Positions 40,733 to 48,049 of a stretch of DNA of 48,060 bases are shown in pieces. The notes under the pieces are model-generated. The model saw only the letters and a list, made by a program, of their open reading frames with translations, had not been told where the DNA came from and did not search any database. Each line of letters opens with the position of its first letter. The stretch's first letter is position 1. A program made the translations under genes and the position numbers. Source of the DNA: an uncultured Erysipelotrichaceae bacterium (GTDB lineage Bacteria; Bacillota_I; Bacilli_A; RFN20; CAG-826); assembly GCA_902794835.1 (NCBI GenBank), contig CADBIO010000002.1, positions 1 through 48,060 of the forward strand, given 5' to 3'.

Positions 40733-41570
40733 GACCTCCCCGATTTGTATTCTTTGCTCAGCCGACTCCCATTGTTTCGATGGCGCCCTTATCACTTTGC
40801 TTTCAGCTCAAAAAGAAACGAAGCGCCCACTGCACATCTTTTTCGTGACTGGGGAGATCAAAATTAAGAAAAAACAATATCACGCCCTGCCTGAATCTGA
40901 CTTAAAATTCATCGAATCTCAACTTCAGCGTTACAACAAAAATGCTAAAATCACTTGCCTAGATTGGACGAACGAATTAATTGAAAAATTACATAAATCC
41001 AAAAGTTTCAAAACTCGATTTTCGCCTTTCTCGATGATGCGTCTTTTAGCTGATTTCCACCCGGAATTAGGGGACAGGGTCCTTTATATGGACATTGATG
41101 TCGTTGTCACTGGGGATTTAGAACAAATTTTTGATTGCGATCTAGAAGGAAATGATGTCGGTATGGTAAGGGATGAAGTCGGAAGCCATTGGCTGGGGAA
41201 AAATTATTGCAACAGCGGCGTCATCTTAATGGATTTAAAACGGTTAAGAGAAAACCATGACTTCGATTTGGTCCGTAAAAAATTGATCAAGAACTTTTAT
41301 TTCATGCCAGATCAGACGGCGATTAATCGCGCTTTGAAAAACAAAAAGAAAATCATGTCACCCAGATTTAATGACCAACATTATTTGCATGAAGATACGG
41401 TGATTCGCCATTATTGCCAATGGATCAAATTTTCCCAATTTTTCCGGAACGTCGCGAAAAAACCTTGGGATGTTGAAGCGTTTCGGAAATGCTATGGGCC
41501 AGAAATTCATCGCGACATCATCGAAGAATATTTAGCTTTAAAAGAGGAGTACGCAAAGATAAAATCTTGA
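40725..41570 (+). CDS. Family 8 glycosyltransferase
   Basis: A 281-residue GT-A enzyme. The metal-binding DxD is in LYMDIDVVV (about 123-131), after FSMMRLLADFHP. CNSGVILMDLKRLRE and MPDQTAINRAL are the other family landmarks. GT8 enzymes transfer glucose or galactose from UDP-sugars with retention, for example to lipooligosaccharide or proteins. The target is unknown. It is the last gene of the run that begins at secA and overlaps the HAD gene by eight bases. Confidence 0.9.
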   Translation: MTETSPICILCSADSHCFDGALITLLSAQKETKRPLHIFFVTGEIKIKKKQYHALPESDLKFIESQLQRYNKNAKITCLDWTNELIEKLHKSKSFKTRFSPFSMMRLLADFHPELGDRVLYMDIDVVVTGDLEQIFDCDLEGNDVGMVRDEVGSHWLGKNYCNSGVILMDLKRLRENHDFDLVRKKLIKNFYFMPDQTAINRALKNKKKIMSPRFNDQHYLHEDTVIRHYCQWIKFSQFFRNVAKKPWDVEAFRKCYGPEIHRDIIEEYLALKEEYAKIKS

Positions 41571-41598
41571 TAATCTTTCATTGATAAAAAAGCGTTTC

Positions 41599-41604
41599 TA
41601 TAAT
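41599..41604 (+). promoter_or_regulatory. -10 box of secG
   Basis: TATAAT, 39 bases before the secG ATG; the candidate -35 TTTCAT lies 17 bases upstream. The leader shows no Shine-Dalgarno site. Confidence 0.4.
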
Positions 41605-41643
41605 AAAGTTATAGAGCGTTTTGAAAGAGCGCATCTTATTGAT

Positions 41644-41946
41644 ATGAAGTGGTACGATATTGTCTTTATCATCATAGCCCTGATCGTGATCGTCTTGAGC
41701 CTTCTTCAAGGCGGTAAATCTGAAGGTGCTTCCGGCGCCATCACCGGCGGTGGTCTCAACGTCTTCGCCAAAACTAAGGAAAGAGGGTCTGAGAAAATTA
41801 TTTCATGGATGACCTTCGGCTTTGCCGTCGTCTTCTTGTTTATGGCGTTGCTCATTATGTTGCTGAATTCCCGTGGCAGCGCACCAGCAGATTCGACTGA
41901 CTCCGCAACAGCGGCAATGGCTATCATCCCGTTATTAGGCTTCTAA
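41644..41946 (+). CDS. secG: Preprotein translocase subunit SecG
   Basis: A 100-residue membrane protein. The start at 41644 gives MKWYDIVFII; the longer upstream frame lies in the promoter and leader. It has membrane segments at about 4-22 and 53-75. The loop SLLQGGKSEGASGAITGG is the SecG signature, with the following FAKTKERG. The tail is Ala/Ser-rich. SecG is the accessory subunit of SecYEG and eases SecA cycling. A terminator follows. Confidence 0.93.
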   Translation: MKWYDIVFIIIALIVIVLSLLQGGKSEGASGAITGGGLNVFAKTKERGSEKIISWMTFGFAVVFLFMALLIMLLNSRGSAPADSTDSATAAMAIIPLLGF

Positions 41947-41962
41947 GCAGAACATGAATTTG

Positions 41963-41990
41963 AATCCCTTCTCGCAAGGGATTTTTCTTT
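41963..41990 (+). terminator. Rho-independent terminator of secG
   Basis: AATCCCTT pairs with AAGGGATT around CTCGC, followed by T residues. Confidence 0.9.
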
Positions 41991-42039
41991 TGGTGCAATC
42001 ATAAACAAGAAGGGCTAAAATGAGCCCAAGGTGAAAACG

Positions 42040-42837
42040 ATGACGATTAAAGAATATGTTGCTGCCCGCAAGGCAGCTTTAAAAGAGGAAATTGCTTCTC
42101 TTCCCAAAGTCCCAACCCTTTCGATTATCACAGTCGGGCACAATCCCGCATCAGAGGCGTATGTTCGAGGCAAGAAGAAGGATGCCGCCGAAATCGGAAT
42201 TAACGCAGTTCAGACTTTGTTTGAAGAAAACATCGCCGAAGAAGAGCTTCTCTCTTTTATTCGCAAACAAAACGACGACCCTGCTATTGATGGGATTATC
42301 GTCCAATTGCCTGTCCCTAAACACATCTCGGTCGAGAAGATCAATTTGACGGTTTCCCCGGCAAAAGATGTTGATGGTTTTACCGCTTTAAGTCAGTTTG
42401 ACCCTTGCACCCCCAAAGGCATTATCAATTATCTCACCGCAGAAGGCTTCCCATTCCGAGGAAAGAACGCTGTCGTGCTGGGGCGTTCGGAAATCGTTGG
42501 CAAACCAATGGCAAGATTATTATTGGAACGGGACTGCAACGTCGTCCAGCTTCACAGCAAAACCACGGAAGAGGATAAACGTTTCTACATGAAACACGCC
42601 GATTTAATCGTCTCTGCCATTGGGAGAATGTTTTTATGGGATGCCTCTTATGAATTCAAACCGACGGCATATCTTGTAGATGTCGGAATCAATCGCGGAG
42701 AAGATGGACATCTTCATGGCGATTTTGTTCCTAATCTTCCCGTTGCTTTGCAAACTCCGGTGCCAGGCGGCGTCGGATTGTTGACGAGATTGGCTCTATT
42801 AGAGAATTTGATGGAAGCAGTACGTAAAGAAAAATAA
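42040..42837 (+). CDS. folD: Bifunctional methylenetetrahydrofolate dehydrogenase/methenyl-THF cyclohydrolase
   Basis: A 265-residue FolD. I choose the ATG at 42040, six bases after an AAGGTG site, over an in-frame GTG at 42031. Family marks are VGHNPASEAYVRGKKKDA (with the catalytic Lys), GIIVQLPVP, KDVDGF, PCTPKGI, VLGRSEIVGKPMARLLL and the end PVPGGVGLLTRLALLEN. It interconverts methylene-, methenyl- and 10-formyl-tetrahydrofolate using NAD(P). The usual VGPMT near the end is VGLLT here, a mild difference. Confidence 0.97.
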   Translation: MTIKEYVAARKAALKEEIASLPKVPTLSIITVGHNPASEAYVRGKKKDAAEIGINAVQTLFEENIAEEELLSFIRKQNDDPAIDGIIVQLPVPKHISVEKINLTVSPAKDVDGFTALSQFDPCTPKGIINYLTAEGFPFRGKNAVVLGRSEIVGKPMARLLLERDCNVVQLHSKTTEEDKRFYMKHADLIVSAIGRMFLWDASYEFKPTAYLVDVGINRGEDGHLHGDFVPNLPVALQTPVPGGVGLLTRLALLENLMEAVRKEK

Positions 42838-42839
42838 TG

Positions 42840-42870
42840 AAATTGCGACCACCGGTTGCAATTTTTCTTT
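42840..42870. terminator. Terminator between folD and the convergent YolD-like gene
   Basis: AAATTGCGACC pairs with GGTTGCAATTT (11 pairs, one G-T) around ACC, followed by T residues on the plus strand. It reaches the stop codon of the convergent gene. Confidence 0.85.
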
Positions 42871-43183
42871 AATCATTATCGGGATATAAATCTGTTAACT
42901 GTCGGAAATAAATCTCCTCGCCCCCTATTCTTAAATATCCATAAATCGTGGACACTTCTTCAAGGTAGCCGTGAATGGCATAAATATAGCCATCATGCCA
43001 ATAACGAGCGACGATTTTCTCTCCTTTGTAATTGGTGAGCAAATCATTAATTTCCTCAGCTTTGTCATTGGACATTTGAGGGCAAGGTCGTTTATTTCTT
43101 TCATAATCCATGCGAGCTAAAAAATCCGCTTGTTGATCCAATGATTTGTAAGGAGCCCATTTTAACATTCCGCGATCTTTCAT
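42869..43183 (-). CDS. YolD-like family protein
   Basis: A 104-residue protein. It has the YolD start, RGMLKWAPYKSL, and the hydrophilic beta-rich remainder (GEKIVARYWHDGYIYAIHGYLEEV). YolD-like proteins are linked to the UvrX-type Y-family polymerase in many Firmicutes; their biochemical role is not settled. Here it overlaps the polymerase gene by four bases on the same strand, the usual pairing. Confidence 0.85.
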   Translation of the reverse strand: MKDRGMLKWAPYKSLDQQADFLARMDYERNKRPCPQMSNDKAEEINDLLTNYKGEKIVARYWHDGYIYAIHGYLEEVSTIYGYLRIGGEEIYFRQLTDLYPDND

Positions 43184-44421
43184 TCTCTGTGTCCTCCAAT
43201 TTGTTCATGTCTTCTCCGAATGGTGGAATTAGGCAACAACGAGGAACATCGAAGCACACTGTTGCGCCCATATATTCCATGAATTTGATCTAAGGTGCGA
43301 TCCAAAGACCTTCTCTCTTCTTGTTCTTTTGGATCGATAAACAAAGAAGTTTGCTCCATCTTCGGATTACTTAATTTCCCGAAGGAAATCCCCAAAGCGC
43401 ATATTGGTGCTTCTTTGATTCCCGAAAAGAAGGCTTCTCGGATATAGGCGAACAACTCATAAGTGGAATCGGTAGCGATGGGAAGCTGCATTTGACGGGA
43501 ATATCCACCAAGCGTTCCATAAGAAGCCCAAACGGATATTTTCTGTGTCAGAAAGCTCTCTTTTCTTAATCGTGAAGAAAGATCATCAACCATCTCTCGA
43601 AGCAAAAGCTCGCATTGAGAAGGGACCAATGGCTTGATTAAAGTTTGTCCATTAGACAAAGAAGGGGATACGGGGGTGTATTTTTGAGGGATTTCTGATT
43701 CGTCTTTGCCATTGGCTAAGGCTTTTAATTGAGCCCCCATAATACCAAATTCTTTGGCAAGCAAAGTGTCATCAGCATGAGCTAATTCCTTTAAGGTATT
43801 GATACCGATCCTTGAAAGGTGAGAAGCAGTGCCTTCAGCAATCGACCAGATTTTGGTCATCGGATGGATTTTCCACAATTTCGCAGGTACGTCTTGTTCA
43901 TCCCAATGGGCGATAAATGGTTTTTTCTTTTTGCCTTCGTTATCTAACGCCGTTTTTGCCAAAAACATATTGGGGCCGATTCCTGCTGTGGCGACGAGCC
44001 CCAGCCGATCCCATATCTCTTTTTGAATCCTTTTCACAATGGTTTCAGCCGATCCGCCATATAACTTAAGATACGGGCCTAAATTCAAAAAACTTTCATC
44101 CACGGAATAAATGTGGAGATCTTCTGGTGCGACATATTCTAAAAAGATCGACACGACCTTCGCGGATATGGTCAGATAATAAGACATGCGGGGGACGGCA
44201 TAAATCATCCCGGGAACGTTTGGCAAATCTCTTTTTCGGCAGACGTTCCCACAGCCATATTTTTCTTTTAAATAAGGCGTGACTGACATCACGATGGAAG
44301 AGTCGGAGCGATAGGGGTCACAACAAACCAAAGGCGTTTTAAAGATGTCCAGATGACGGACTGCGCACTCACAGGAGGCATAGAAACTTTTTAGGTCAAT
44401 GATGGCTATCGTTCGTGTCAT
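43180..44421 (-). CDS. Y-family DNA polymerase, UvrX/DinB-like
   Basis: A 413-residue translesion polymerase. Catalytic acids lie in AIIDLKSFYAS (Asp9) and YSVDESFLN (Asp-Glu near 105). DLKSFYAS instead of DMDAFFAS, and the partner YolD-like gene, place it with UvrX rather than Pol IV. GIGPNMFLAK, the little-finger region near 235-350 and a C-terminal basic tail are present. No LexA-type box is seen upstream. The ATG has no Shine-Dalgarno site; TTTAAT ends eight bases upstream, so it may also be leaderless. Confidence 0.9.
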   Translation of the reverse strand: MTRTIAIIDLKSFYASCECAVRHLDIFKTPLVCCDPYRSDSSIVMSVTPYLKEKYGCGNVCRKRDLPNVPGMIYAVPRMSYYLTISAKVVSIFLEYVAPEDLHIYSVDESFLNLGPYLKLYGGSAETIVKRIQKEIWDRLGLVATAGIGPNMFLAKTALDNEGKKKKPFIAHWDEQDVPAKLWKIHPMTKIWSIAEGTASHLSRIGINTLKELAHADDTLLAKEFGIMGAQLKALANGKDESEIPQKYTPVSPSLSNGQTLIKPLVPSQCELLLREMVDDLSSRLRKESFLTQKISVWASYGTLGGYSRQMQLPIATDSTYELFAYIREAFFSGIKEAPICALGISFGKLSNPKMEQTSLFIDPKEQEERRSLDRTLDQIHGIYGRNSVLRCSSLLPNSTIRRRHEQIGGHRE

Positions 44422-44757
44422 GGGACCTTATTAAAAAGGGAGATTCAAACAAGAAAAAGCCTTGAATTTTCAATGTTTCGAAGCAATGGGCAAAGTAGGT
44501 TAAAAACTTTACAATTACAAAGAAAACGGCCTTATACGATGTCATAATGAAAGCGATAAAAACCAAACGCCATCGCCAAAATAAATATTTTGAACAAATA
44601 AAGGAAAATGGCGATAAAAGCCTTCTTCCAAATGCATTCAAACGGGAAAACGAGGCAACGCGCGTGGAATTTTTGGAAACTTTACAATTGCAAATTGAAA
44701 TTGTTCTTGAAAAAGCGTTTTCTTTTTCTTTCAGGATTACTATAATAATAACCCGTT
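44422..44757. other. Intergenic region with a direct repeat and tRNA promoter
   Basis: 336 bases with no supported gene. An 18-base direct repeat with one mismatch (AAACTTTACAATTRCAAA) occurs at 44504-44521 and 44677-44694. A short Lys-rich reading frame starts at 44547 but runs on into the tRNA, so I do not call it. The tRNA promoter -10 TATAAT lies near 44741-44746. Confidence 0.5.
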
Positions 44758-44833
44758 GGGACATTAGCTCAGCTGGGAGAGCGCCTCGTTCGCAACGAGG
44801 AGGTCGACGGTTCGATCCCGTTATGTTCCACCA
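44758..44833 (+). tRNA. tRNA-Ala (anticodon CGC)
   Basis: 76 bases fold into a full cloverleaf: acceptor GGGACAT/ATGTTCC, D stem GCTC/GAGC, anticodon stem CCTCG/CGAGG with loop TTCGCAA, T stem GACGG/CCGTT, discriminator A and an encoded CCA. The anticodon CGC reads the codon GCG. G3-U70 in the acceptor is the alanine identity pair. It lies at the edge of what looks like an accessory region. A terminator hairpin follows at 44912-44937. Confidence 0.97.
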
Positions 44834-44845
44834 ATAAGCATATAT

Positions 44846-44885
44846 TTGTCGTCGTCCAAATCCGATCGTCCTCAGTTGGACAAAA
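44846..44885. repeat. 40-bp site A with conserved arms
   Basis: TTGTCGTCGTCCAAA, 15 variable bases, then TTGGACAAAA. It starts 13 bases after the tRNA. A second site with the same arms and spacing is at 46810-46849. 29 of 40 bases match, and the matches are in the arms. Confidence 0.6.
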
Positions 44886-44911
44886 CGGATCGACCTCGGC
44901 GGTTTGAATAG

Positions 44912-44937
44912 AAGCCGTCAGGAATGGCGGCTTTTTT
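44912..44937 (+). terminator. Rho-independent terminator after tRNA-Ala
   Basis: AAGCCGTC pairs with GGCGGCTT (one G-T) around AGGAAT, followed by six T. Confidence 0.85.
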
Positions 44938-45001
44938 CGTATCTCGAACTCGCCGAGCTTCCTTTCGCTTAGAAGTGGGTGCATTGCGAATTAATCAAAA
45001 G

Positions 45002-45007
45002 TATACT
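45002..45007 (+). promoter_or_regulatory. -10 box of the XRE-GNAT gene
   Basis: TATACT, with 11 bases to the ATG at 45019; no Shine-Dalgarno site. The predicted leader is about five bases. Confidence 0.45.
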
Positions 45008-45018
45008 AAAATTAAACC

Positions 45019-45762
45019 ATGGCAAAAGAACTTGGTAGAAAAATAAGGTCCATACGTCTTAAAAGGAATTTAAGCCAGTCTGAAATGGCAGATATTTTAG
45101 GATATTCCGGAAAAGGAATGATCAGCCGTTTGGAAAACGATTCGGCGGAAATGAGCTACGAAAAACTAATGCTCTTGCTGTCGCGTTTCGGCGAAGATTT
45201 TGAAGGGGAAACGATCGAGACCCTTGCTCCAAAGGCTGATTCCACAGTGATCAAGTCAGCTAACCTTGTTCTCAAGGCCATTGGTTTCGCAGAACTTGAC
45301 GACGTGTTGTCTTTAAAGGTTGCGCCTCATCAACGTGACTTTGTTGCGGAAAACGCGCTCGCTATCGCGGAGGCCTATGCTGCCGAACACGAAGGTGGGA
45401 AAACGCAGTGTTTTGTGGCCTATCACAAGAACGCTCCGGTTGGTTTTGCTTCTATTGCCTTAGGCTCGATAGGAGCCAAAAGAGAAAAAGAGTGGATGAA
45501 AAAATCCTATTGTCTGTGGCGAATCATGATAGATATGAACTATCAAGGCAAAGGTTTTGGCAAAGAACTGCTTACCAGCGTCATTAGGTGGTGCGCTACA
45601 AAGCCCCTAGGCGAAGCCGATGCCATATACACAAGCTGCGATGGAAAAAACGAGGGGGCGATATCCCTATATCAGGCGGCCGGCTTTGAAGTCACGGGCG
45701 AAAAGATCGATGGAGAAATTGTTCTTAAGCGGAGTTTAATGGGAGGGCATTTGGATGAATGA
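45019..45762 (+). CDS. XRE-family HTH fused to a GNAT acetyltransferase
   Basis: A 247-residue two-domain protein. Residues 5-60 form an XRE helix-turn-helix (LGRKIRSIRLKRNLSQSEMADILG ... ISRLEN). After a short linker, residues about 90-240 are a GNAT fold close to spermine/spermidine acetyltransferases: VAPHQRDFVAENALAIAEAY, the acetyl-CoA loop QGKGFG (176-181) and YTSCDGKNEGAISLYQAAGFE. A DNA-binding acetyltransferase could autoregulate and modify a partner; this resembles toxin-antitoxin logic but is an inference. It overlaps the RhuM-PLD gene by eight bases and lies between the two 40-bp sites. Confidence 0.88.
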   Translation: MAKELGRKIRSIRLKRNLSQSEMADILGYSGKGMISRLENDSAEMSYEKLMLLLSRFGEDFEGETIETLAPKADSTVIKSANLVLKAIGFAELDDVLSLKVAPHQRDFVAENALAIAEAYAAEHEGGKTQCFVAYHKNAPVGFASIALGSIGAKREKEWMKKSYCLWRIMIDMNYQGKGFGKELLTSVIRWCATKPLGEADAIYTSCDGKNEGAISLYQAAGFEVTGEKIDGEIVLKRSLMGGHLDE

Positions 45763-46627
45763 TAAATATGAATTGGTTCGATTCGAAAAAGACGGTCTGA
45801 TTCTTGACGTTAATGTGTCTCCAAGCGAGGACACTGTATGGCTTTCTTTGAATGAGATGTGCCTTTTGTTCGGGCGCGACAAATCGGTTATTTCAAGACA
45901 TATCAAGAATGTATTTAAAGAAGGGGAGTTAGACTCGAAACGAGTTGTTGCAAAAAATGCAACTACTGCTTCAGATGGGAAGGTTTATGAAGTGACGTTT
46001 TATAACCTAGATGTAATCATTTCGGTTGGCTACCGCGTGAAATCTAAAAACGGGGTGGCTTTTCGAAAATGGGCAAACTCTGTCCTAAAAGAGTATTTGT
46101 TACGTGGGTATGTAGTTGATAGTAGCCGCGCTCTTGTGACCAACGAGAATTACATTAACCTTCTAAATAAGGTTGAAAGTATCGACACGAGGTTGACCAA
46201 AATCGAGGAAGAACATATCCCGGACTTAGAAAAGGTTTTCTTCGACGGCGAATATTTAAACGCTAGAGTATTTATAAAAGAACTGTTTTCTAAGGCAAAA
46301 ACAAGCATTGTGGTCGTCGACCCTTATGCCGACGCAAAGGCGCTTGGTTTTCTTTCGAGCAAAGACAACGCGATTCCGGCAAAAATAATCGTTTCATCCA
46401 AGACCAAACTTACGCAGGGCGATGTTGATGCATTTGTCCTTCAGTATGGAGCATTAACTGTTAAGAGTGACGATTCGTTCCACGACCGCTTTGTCGTCAT
46501 AGACGGCAAGTCTTTATATCACCTTGGAACTTCGTTGAATTATGTCGGCAGGAAAACATTTGCGATTTCGGAACTGACGGACGAGCGGCTTGTGAAAAGC
46601 GTGATTGATAGGATAAACGCCAATTAA
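45755..46627 (+). CDS. RhuM-family protein with C-terminal PLD-like nuclease domain
   Basis: A 290-residue protein. Residues 1-125 match the RhuM/virulence-protein domain (VWLSLNEMCLLFGRDKSVISRHIKNVFKEGEL, then YNLDVIISVGYRVKS), a probable DNA- or partner-binding module found near restriction and mobile loci. A coiled linker spans about 130-160. Residues 165-290 look like a phospholipase-D superfamily domain with one H-x-R-x4-D motif: His243, Arg245, Asp250, then GTSLNYVG. A single motif would need a dimer to make the active site. It overlaps the XRE-GNAT gene by eight bases, so they form one transcript. Function unknown; defence or toxin roles are conceivable. Confidence 0.8.
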   Translation: MNDKYELVRFEKDGLILDVNVSPSEDTVWLSLNEMCLLFGRDKSVISRHIKNVFKEGELDSKRVVAKNATTASDGKVYEVTFYNLDVIISVGYRVKSKNGVAFRKWANSVLKEYLLRGYVVDSSRALVTNENYINLLNKVESIDTRLTKIEEEHIPDLEKVFFDGEYLNARVFIKELFSKAKTSIVVVDPYADAKALGFLSSKDNAIPAKIIVSSKTKLTQGDVDAFVLQYGALTVKSDDSFHDRFVVIDGKSLYHLGTSLNYVGRKTFAISELTDERLVKSVIDRINAN

Positions 46628-46716
46628 GGTTCGCGAACGTCTATAAACATGACAAAAAGGCGGATAGATCAAGCTAGAGAGGGAAGCTGCGTCTGGCGAG
46701 ATTCGATAGTGGGGGG

Positions 46717-46743
46717 AAGCCGAGTGAAATATCTCGGTTTTTC
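46717..46743 (+). terminator. Rho-independent terminator of the XRE-GNAT/RhuM operon
   Basis: CCGAG pairs with CTCGG around eight bases, extended by a G-T and A-T pairs, followed by T residues. It lies about 90 bases past the RhuM-PLD stop. Confidence 0.6.
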
Positions 46744-46809
46744 TTTTGCCTTCTAAGGACGAAGGATTTTGGACAAAATAGGATGGATTGACTTAGACAA
46801 CCACACAAA

Positions 46810-46849
46810 TTGTCGTTGTCCAAAGTCACTTATTCAAAATTGGACAAAA
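46810..46849. repeat. 40-bp site B with conserved arms
   Basis: TTGTCGTTGTCCAAA, 15 variable bases, then TTGGACAAAA. It copies site A (44846-44885) in the arms and in spacing. In site B, TTGTCCAA and TTGGACAA also form an eight-base inverted repeat. Confidence 0.6.
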
Positions 46850-46867
46850 AGACTTATCCAGCATAGA

Positions 46868-46891
46868 TTAGGCCTCTTCGGAGGTCTTTTC
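46868..46891 (+). terminator. Terminator-like hairpin upstream of fic
   Basis: AGGCCTC pairs with GAGGTCT (one G-T) around a TTCG tetraloop, followed by T residues. It has no gene directly upstream, so it may insulate the fic promoter. Confidence 0.7.
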
Positions 46892-46910
46892 TCGTGTCTT
46901 GACTCTTTTT

Positions 46911-46959
46911 AAGTGCAAGTTGCACTTTAAGATTGCACTTTAAAGCATTTTATGATAAT
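46911..46959 (+). promoter_or_regulatory. fic promoter with palindromic operator-like repeats
   Basis: AAGTGCAA-G-TTGCACTT is a perfect palindrome at 46911-46927. TTGCACTTTAA occurs twice, at 46920-46930 and 46933-46943; the second copy overlaps the only possible -35 (TTGCAC). The -10 is TATGATAAT at 46951-46959. The GTG of fic follows eight bases later with no Shine-Dalgarno site. Confidence 0.6.
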
Positions 46960-46967
46960 ATTTTCCT

Positions 46968-47942
46968 GTGGAAAATAATTATACAAACCGTTACATATTG
47001 GAAACTGGCATTGGTCTTCAAGATGTCGACCATTTAAAGAATTCATCATATTTCCTTCAGGAATCCGAAAGATATTTAAAAGGCGAAATCTCGCTAGATG
47101 AATTAGATGACATCGTGAACTCCTATTACAAGAGTAAACCAGCCGTGGGAGATAGAAGCGAGGAAGCTGATAAAGTCTCGATTAGAATAGCTAGAATAAT
47201 CAATGAGGATTATTTCACTTTTACCGTTGGGCAGCTACTTTCTATTCATCGAATTTTATTTGAAGGTATTTTGGAACACCCTGGCCAATTAAGAACCTAC
47301 AATTTCTCAAAAAAAGAATGGGTTCTTGATGGCGCATCGGTCATCTATGGGGACTATCGTGAATTAGAGGCGACGCTTCAATATGATTTTGATATCGAAA
47401 AGCGGTTTGATTATTCAAAACTTTCCATGGATGAAATCGTTGAGCATCTTGCAATCTTTATTGCCAACCTTTGGCAAATTCACGTTTTTGAAGAGGGCAA
47501 TACCAGAACTACTGCGGTATTTACCATTAAATATTTAAGGAGTTTAGGCTTTGATGTAACCAATGATACATTTGCTAAAAACGCGTGGTATTTCAGAAAC
47601 TCTTTAGTGAGGGCAAACTACACAAACCTACAAAAAGGAATTTATGAAGATAGAACGTATCTCATTAAGTTTCTCAAAAATTTGTTATTCAATGAGAATA
47701 ACCGGTTGGAAAACAAAGAATTGCATATTGTTCCTCTTTCTTCTGTGTTTAATGAGACAAAAGAAGCTAGATTACTCCGTTTGTTAAAAGGTAATCCGAC
47801 TCTGAGAACAGACGAACTAGCGAGGGAATTAGGCGTTTCGTTAAGGACGATTAAAAGCATTATTGCCGCCTTAAGAAAAGACGGGAAACTAGAGCGCGTA
47901 GGCGGAAAGAAATATGGTCACTGGGAGGTAAAGCAACTATGA
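46968..47942 (+). CDS. Fic-domain protein with C-terminal winged-helix domain
   Basis: A 324-residue protein with a GTG start. The Fic core is at about 70-215, and the active-site loop is HVFEEGNTRTTA (172-183). The catalytic His172 is kept, but the canonical HxFx(D/E)GNGRxxR has Thr for the third Gly position and Ala in place of the last Arg, which normally contacts the nucleotide phosphates. Residues about 265-324 form a winged helix-turn-helix (LRTDELARELGVSLRTIKSIIAAL). Most Fic proteins AMPylate proteins. The domain layout and the palindrome upstream suggest autoregulation. It overlaps the following Cys-rich ORF by four bases. Confidence 0.88.
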   Translation: MENNYTNRYILETGIGLQDVDHLKNSSYFLQESERYLKGEISLDELDDIVNSYYKSKPAVGDRSEEADKVSIRIARIINEDYFTFTVGQLLSIHRILFEGILEHPGQLRTYNFSKKEWVLDGASVIYGDYRELEATLQYDFDIEKRFDYSKLSMDEIVEHLAIFIANLWQIHVFEEGNTRTTAVFTIKYLRSLGFDVTNDTFAKNAWYFRNSLVRANYTNLQKGIYEDRTYLIKFLKNLLFNENNRLENKELHIVPLSSVFNETKEARLLRLLKGNPTLRTDELARELGVSLRTIKSIIAALRKDGKLERVGGKKYGHWEVKQL

Positions 47943-48049
47943 AAACTTATTGCGGAATCGATTGTTGCAAAGATTGTGACAAATTATCCGAATGTGGTGG
48001 CTGTGAGAAGTGTCAGGGGCACCCTGTAGGAGCGGTTCAGCCGCTCTAA
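47939..48049 (+). pseudogene. Short Cys-rich frame, DUF3795-like N-terminus, possibly frameshifted
   Basis: A 36-residue frame overlapping the fic stop by four bases. It begins MKTYCGIDCCKDC and has CGGCEKC, the zinc-ribbon-like start of DUF3795 proteins, then stops at a TAA (48047-48049). One shift of frame in the last 40 bases gives a Cys-containing continuation (after GHP) that stays open to the window end. This could be a genuine frameshift, a short protein or a sequencing error. Confidence 0.45.

Larger units (their letters stand above)
46628..46967. other. 340-base intergenic region with repeats, terminators and an operator
   Basis: No gene is seen. In order it holds a GTTCGCGAAC palindrome just past the RhuM stop (46629-46638), a terminator (46717-46743), a lone TTGGACAAAA (46769-46778), site B (46810-46849), a TTCG-loop terminator (46868-46891), the fic operator and the fic promoter. 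Confidence 0.7.

Noticed and set aside
42031-42039. GTG start for folD
   Set aside because: The ATG at 42040 has an AAGGTG site at good spacing, whereas the GTG has none.
44422-44520. LexA box controlling the Y-family polymerase
   Set aside because: No GAAC-N4-GTTC dyad is seen near the start; the GTTCGCGAAC at 46629 has the wrong geometry and place.
44547-44837. 96-residue plus-strand reading frame
   Set aside because: It runs through the whole tRNA-Ala. The sequence after residue 70 is simply translated tRNA. A shorter real gene cannot be shown.
44846-46849. CRISPR-like repeats
   Set aside because: Only two full copies, about 2 kb apart with genes between, and no short regular spacers.
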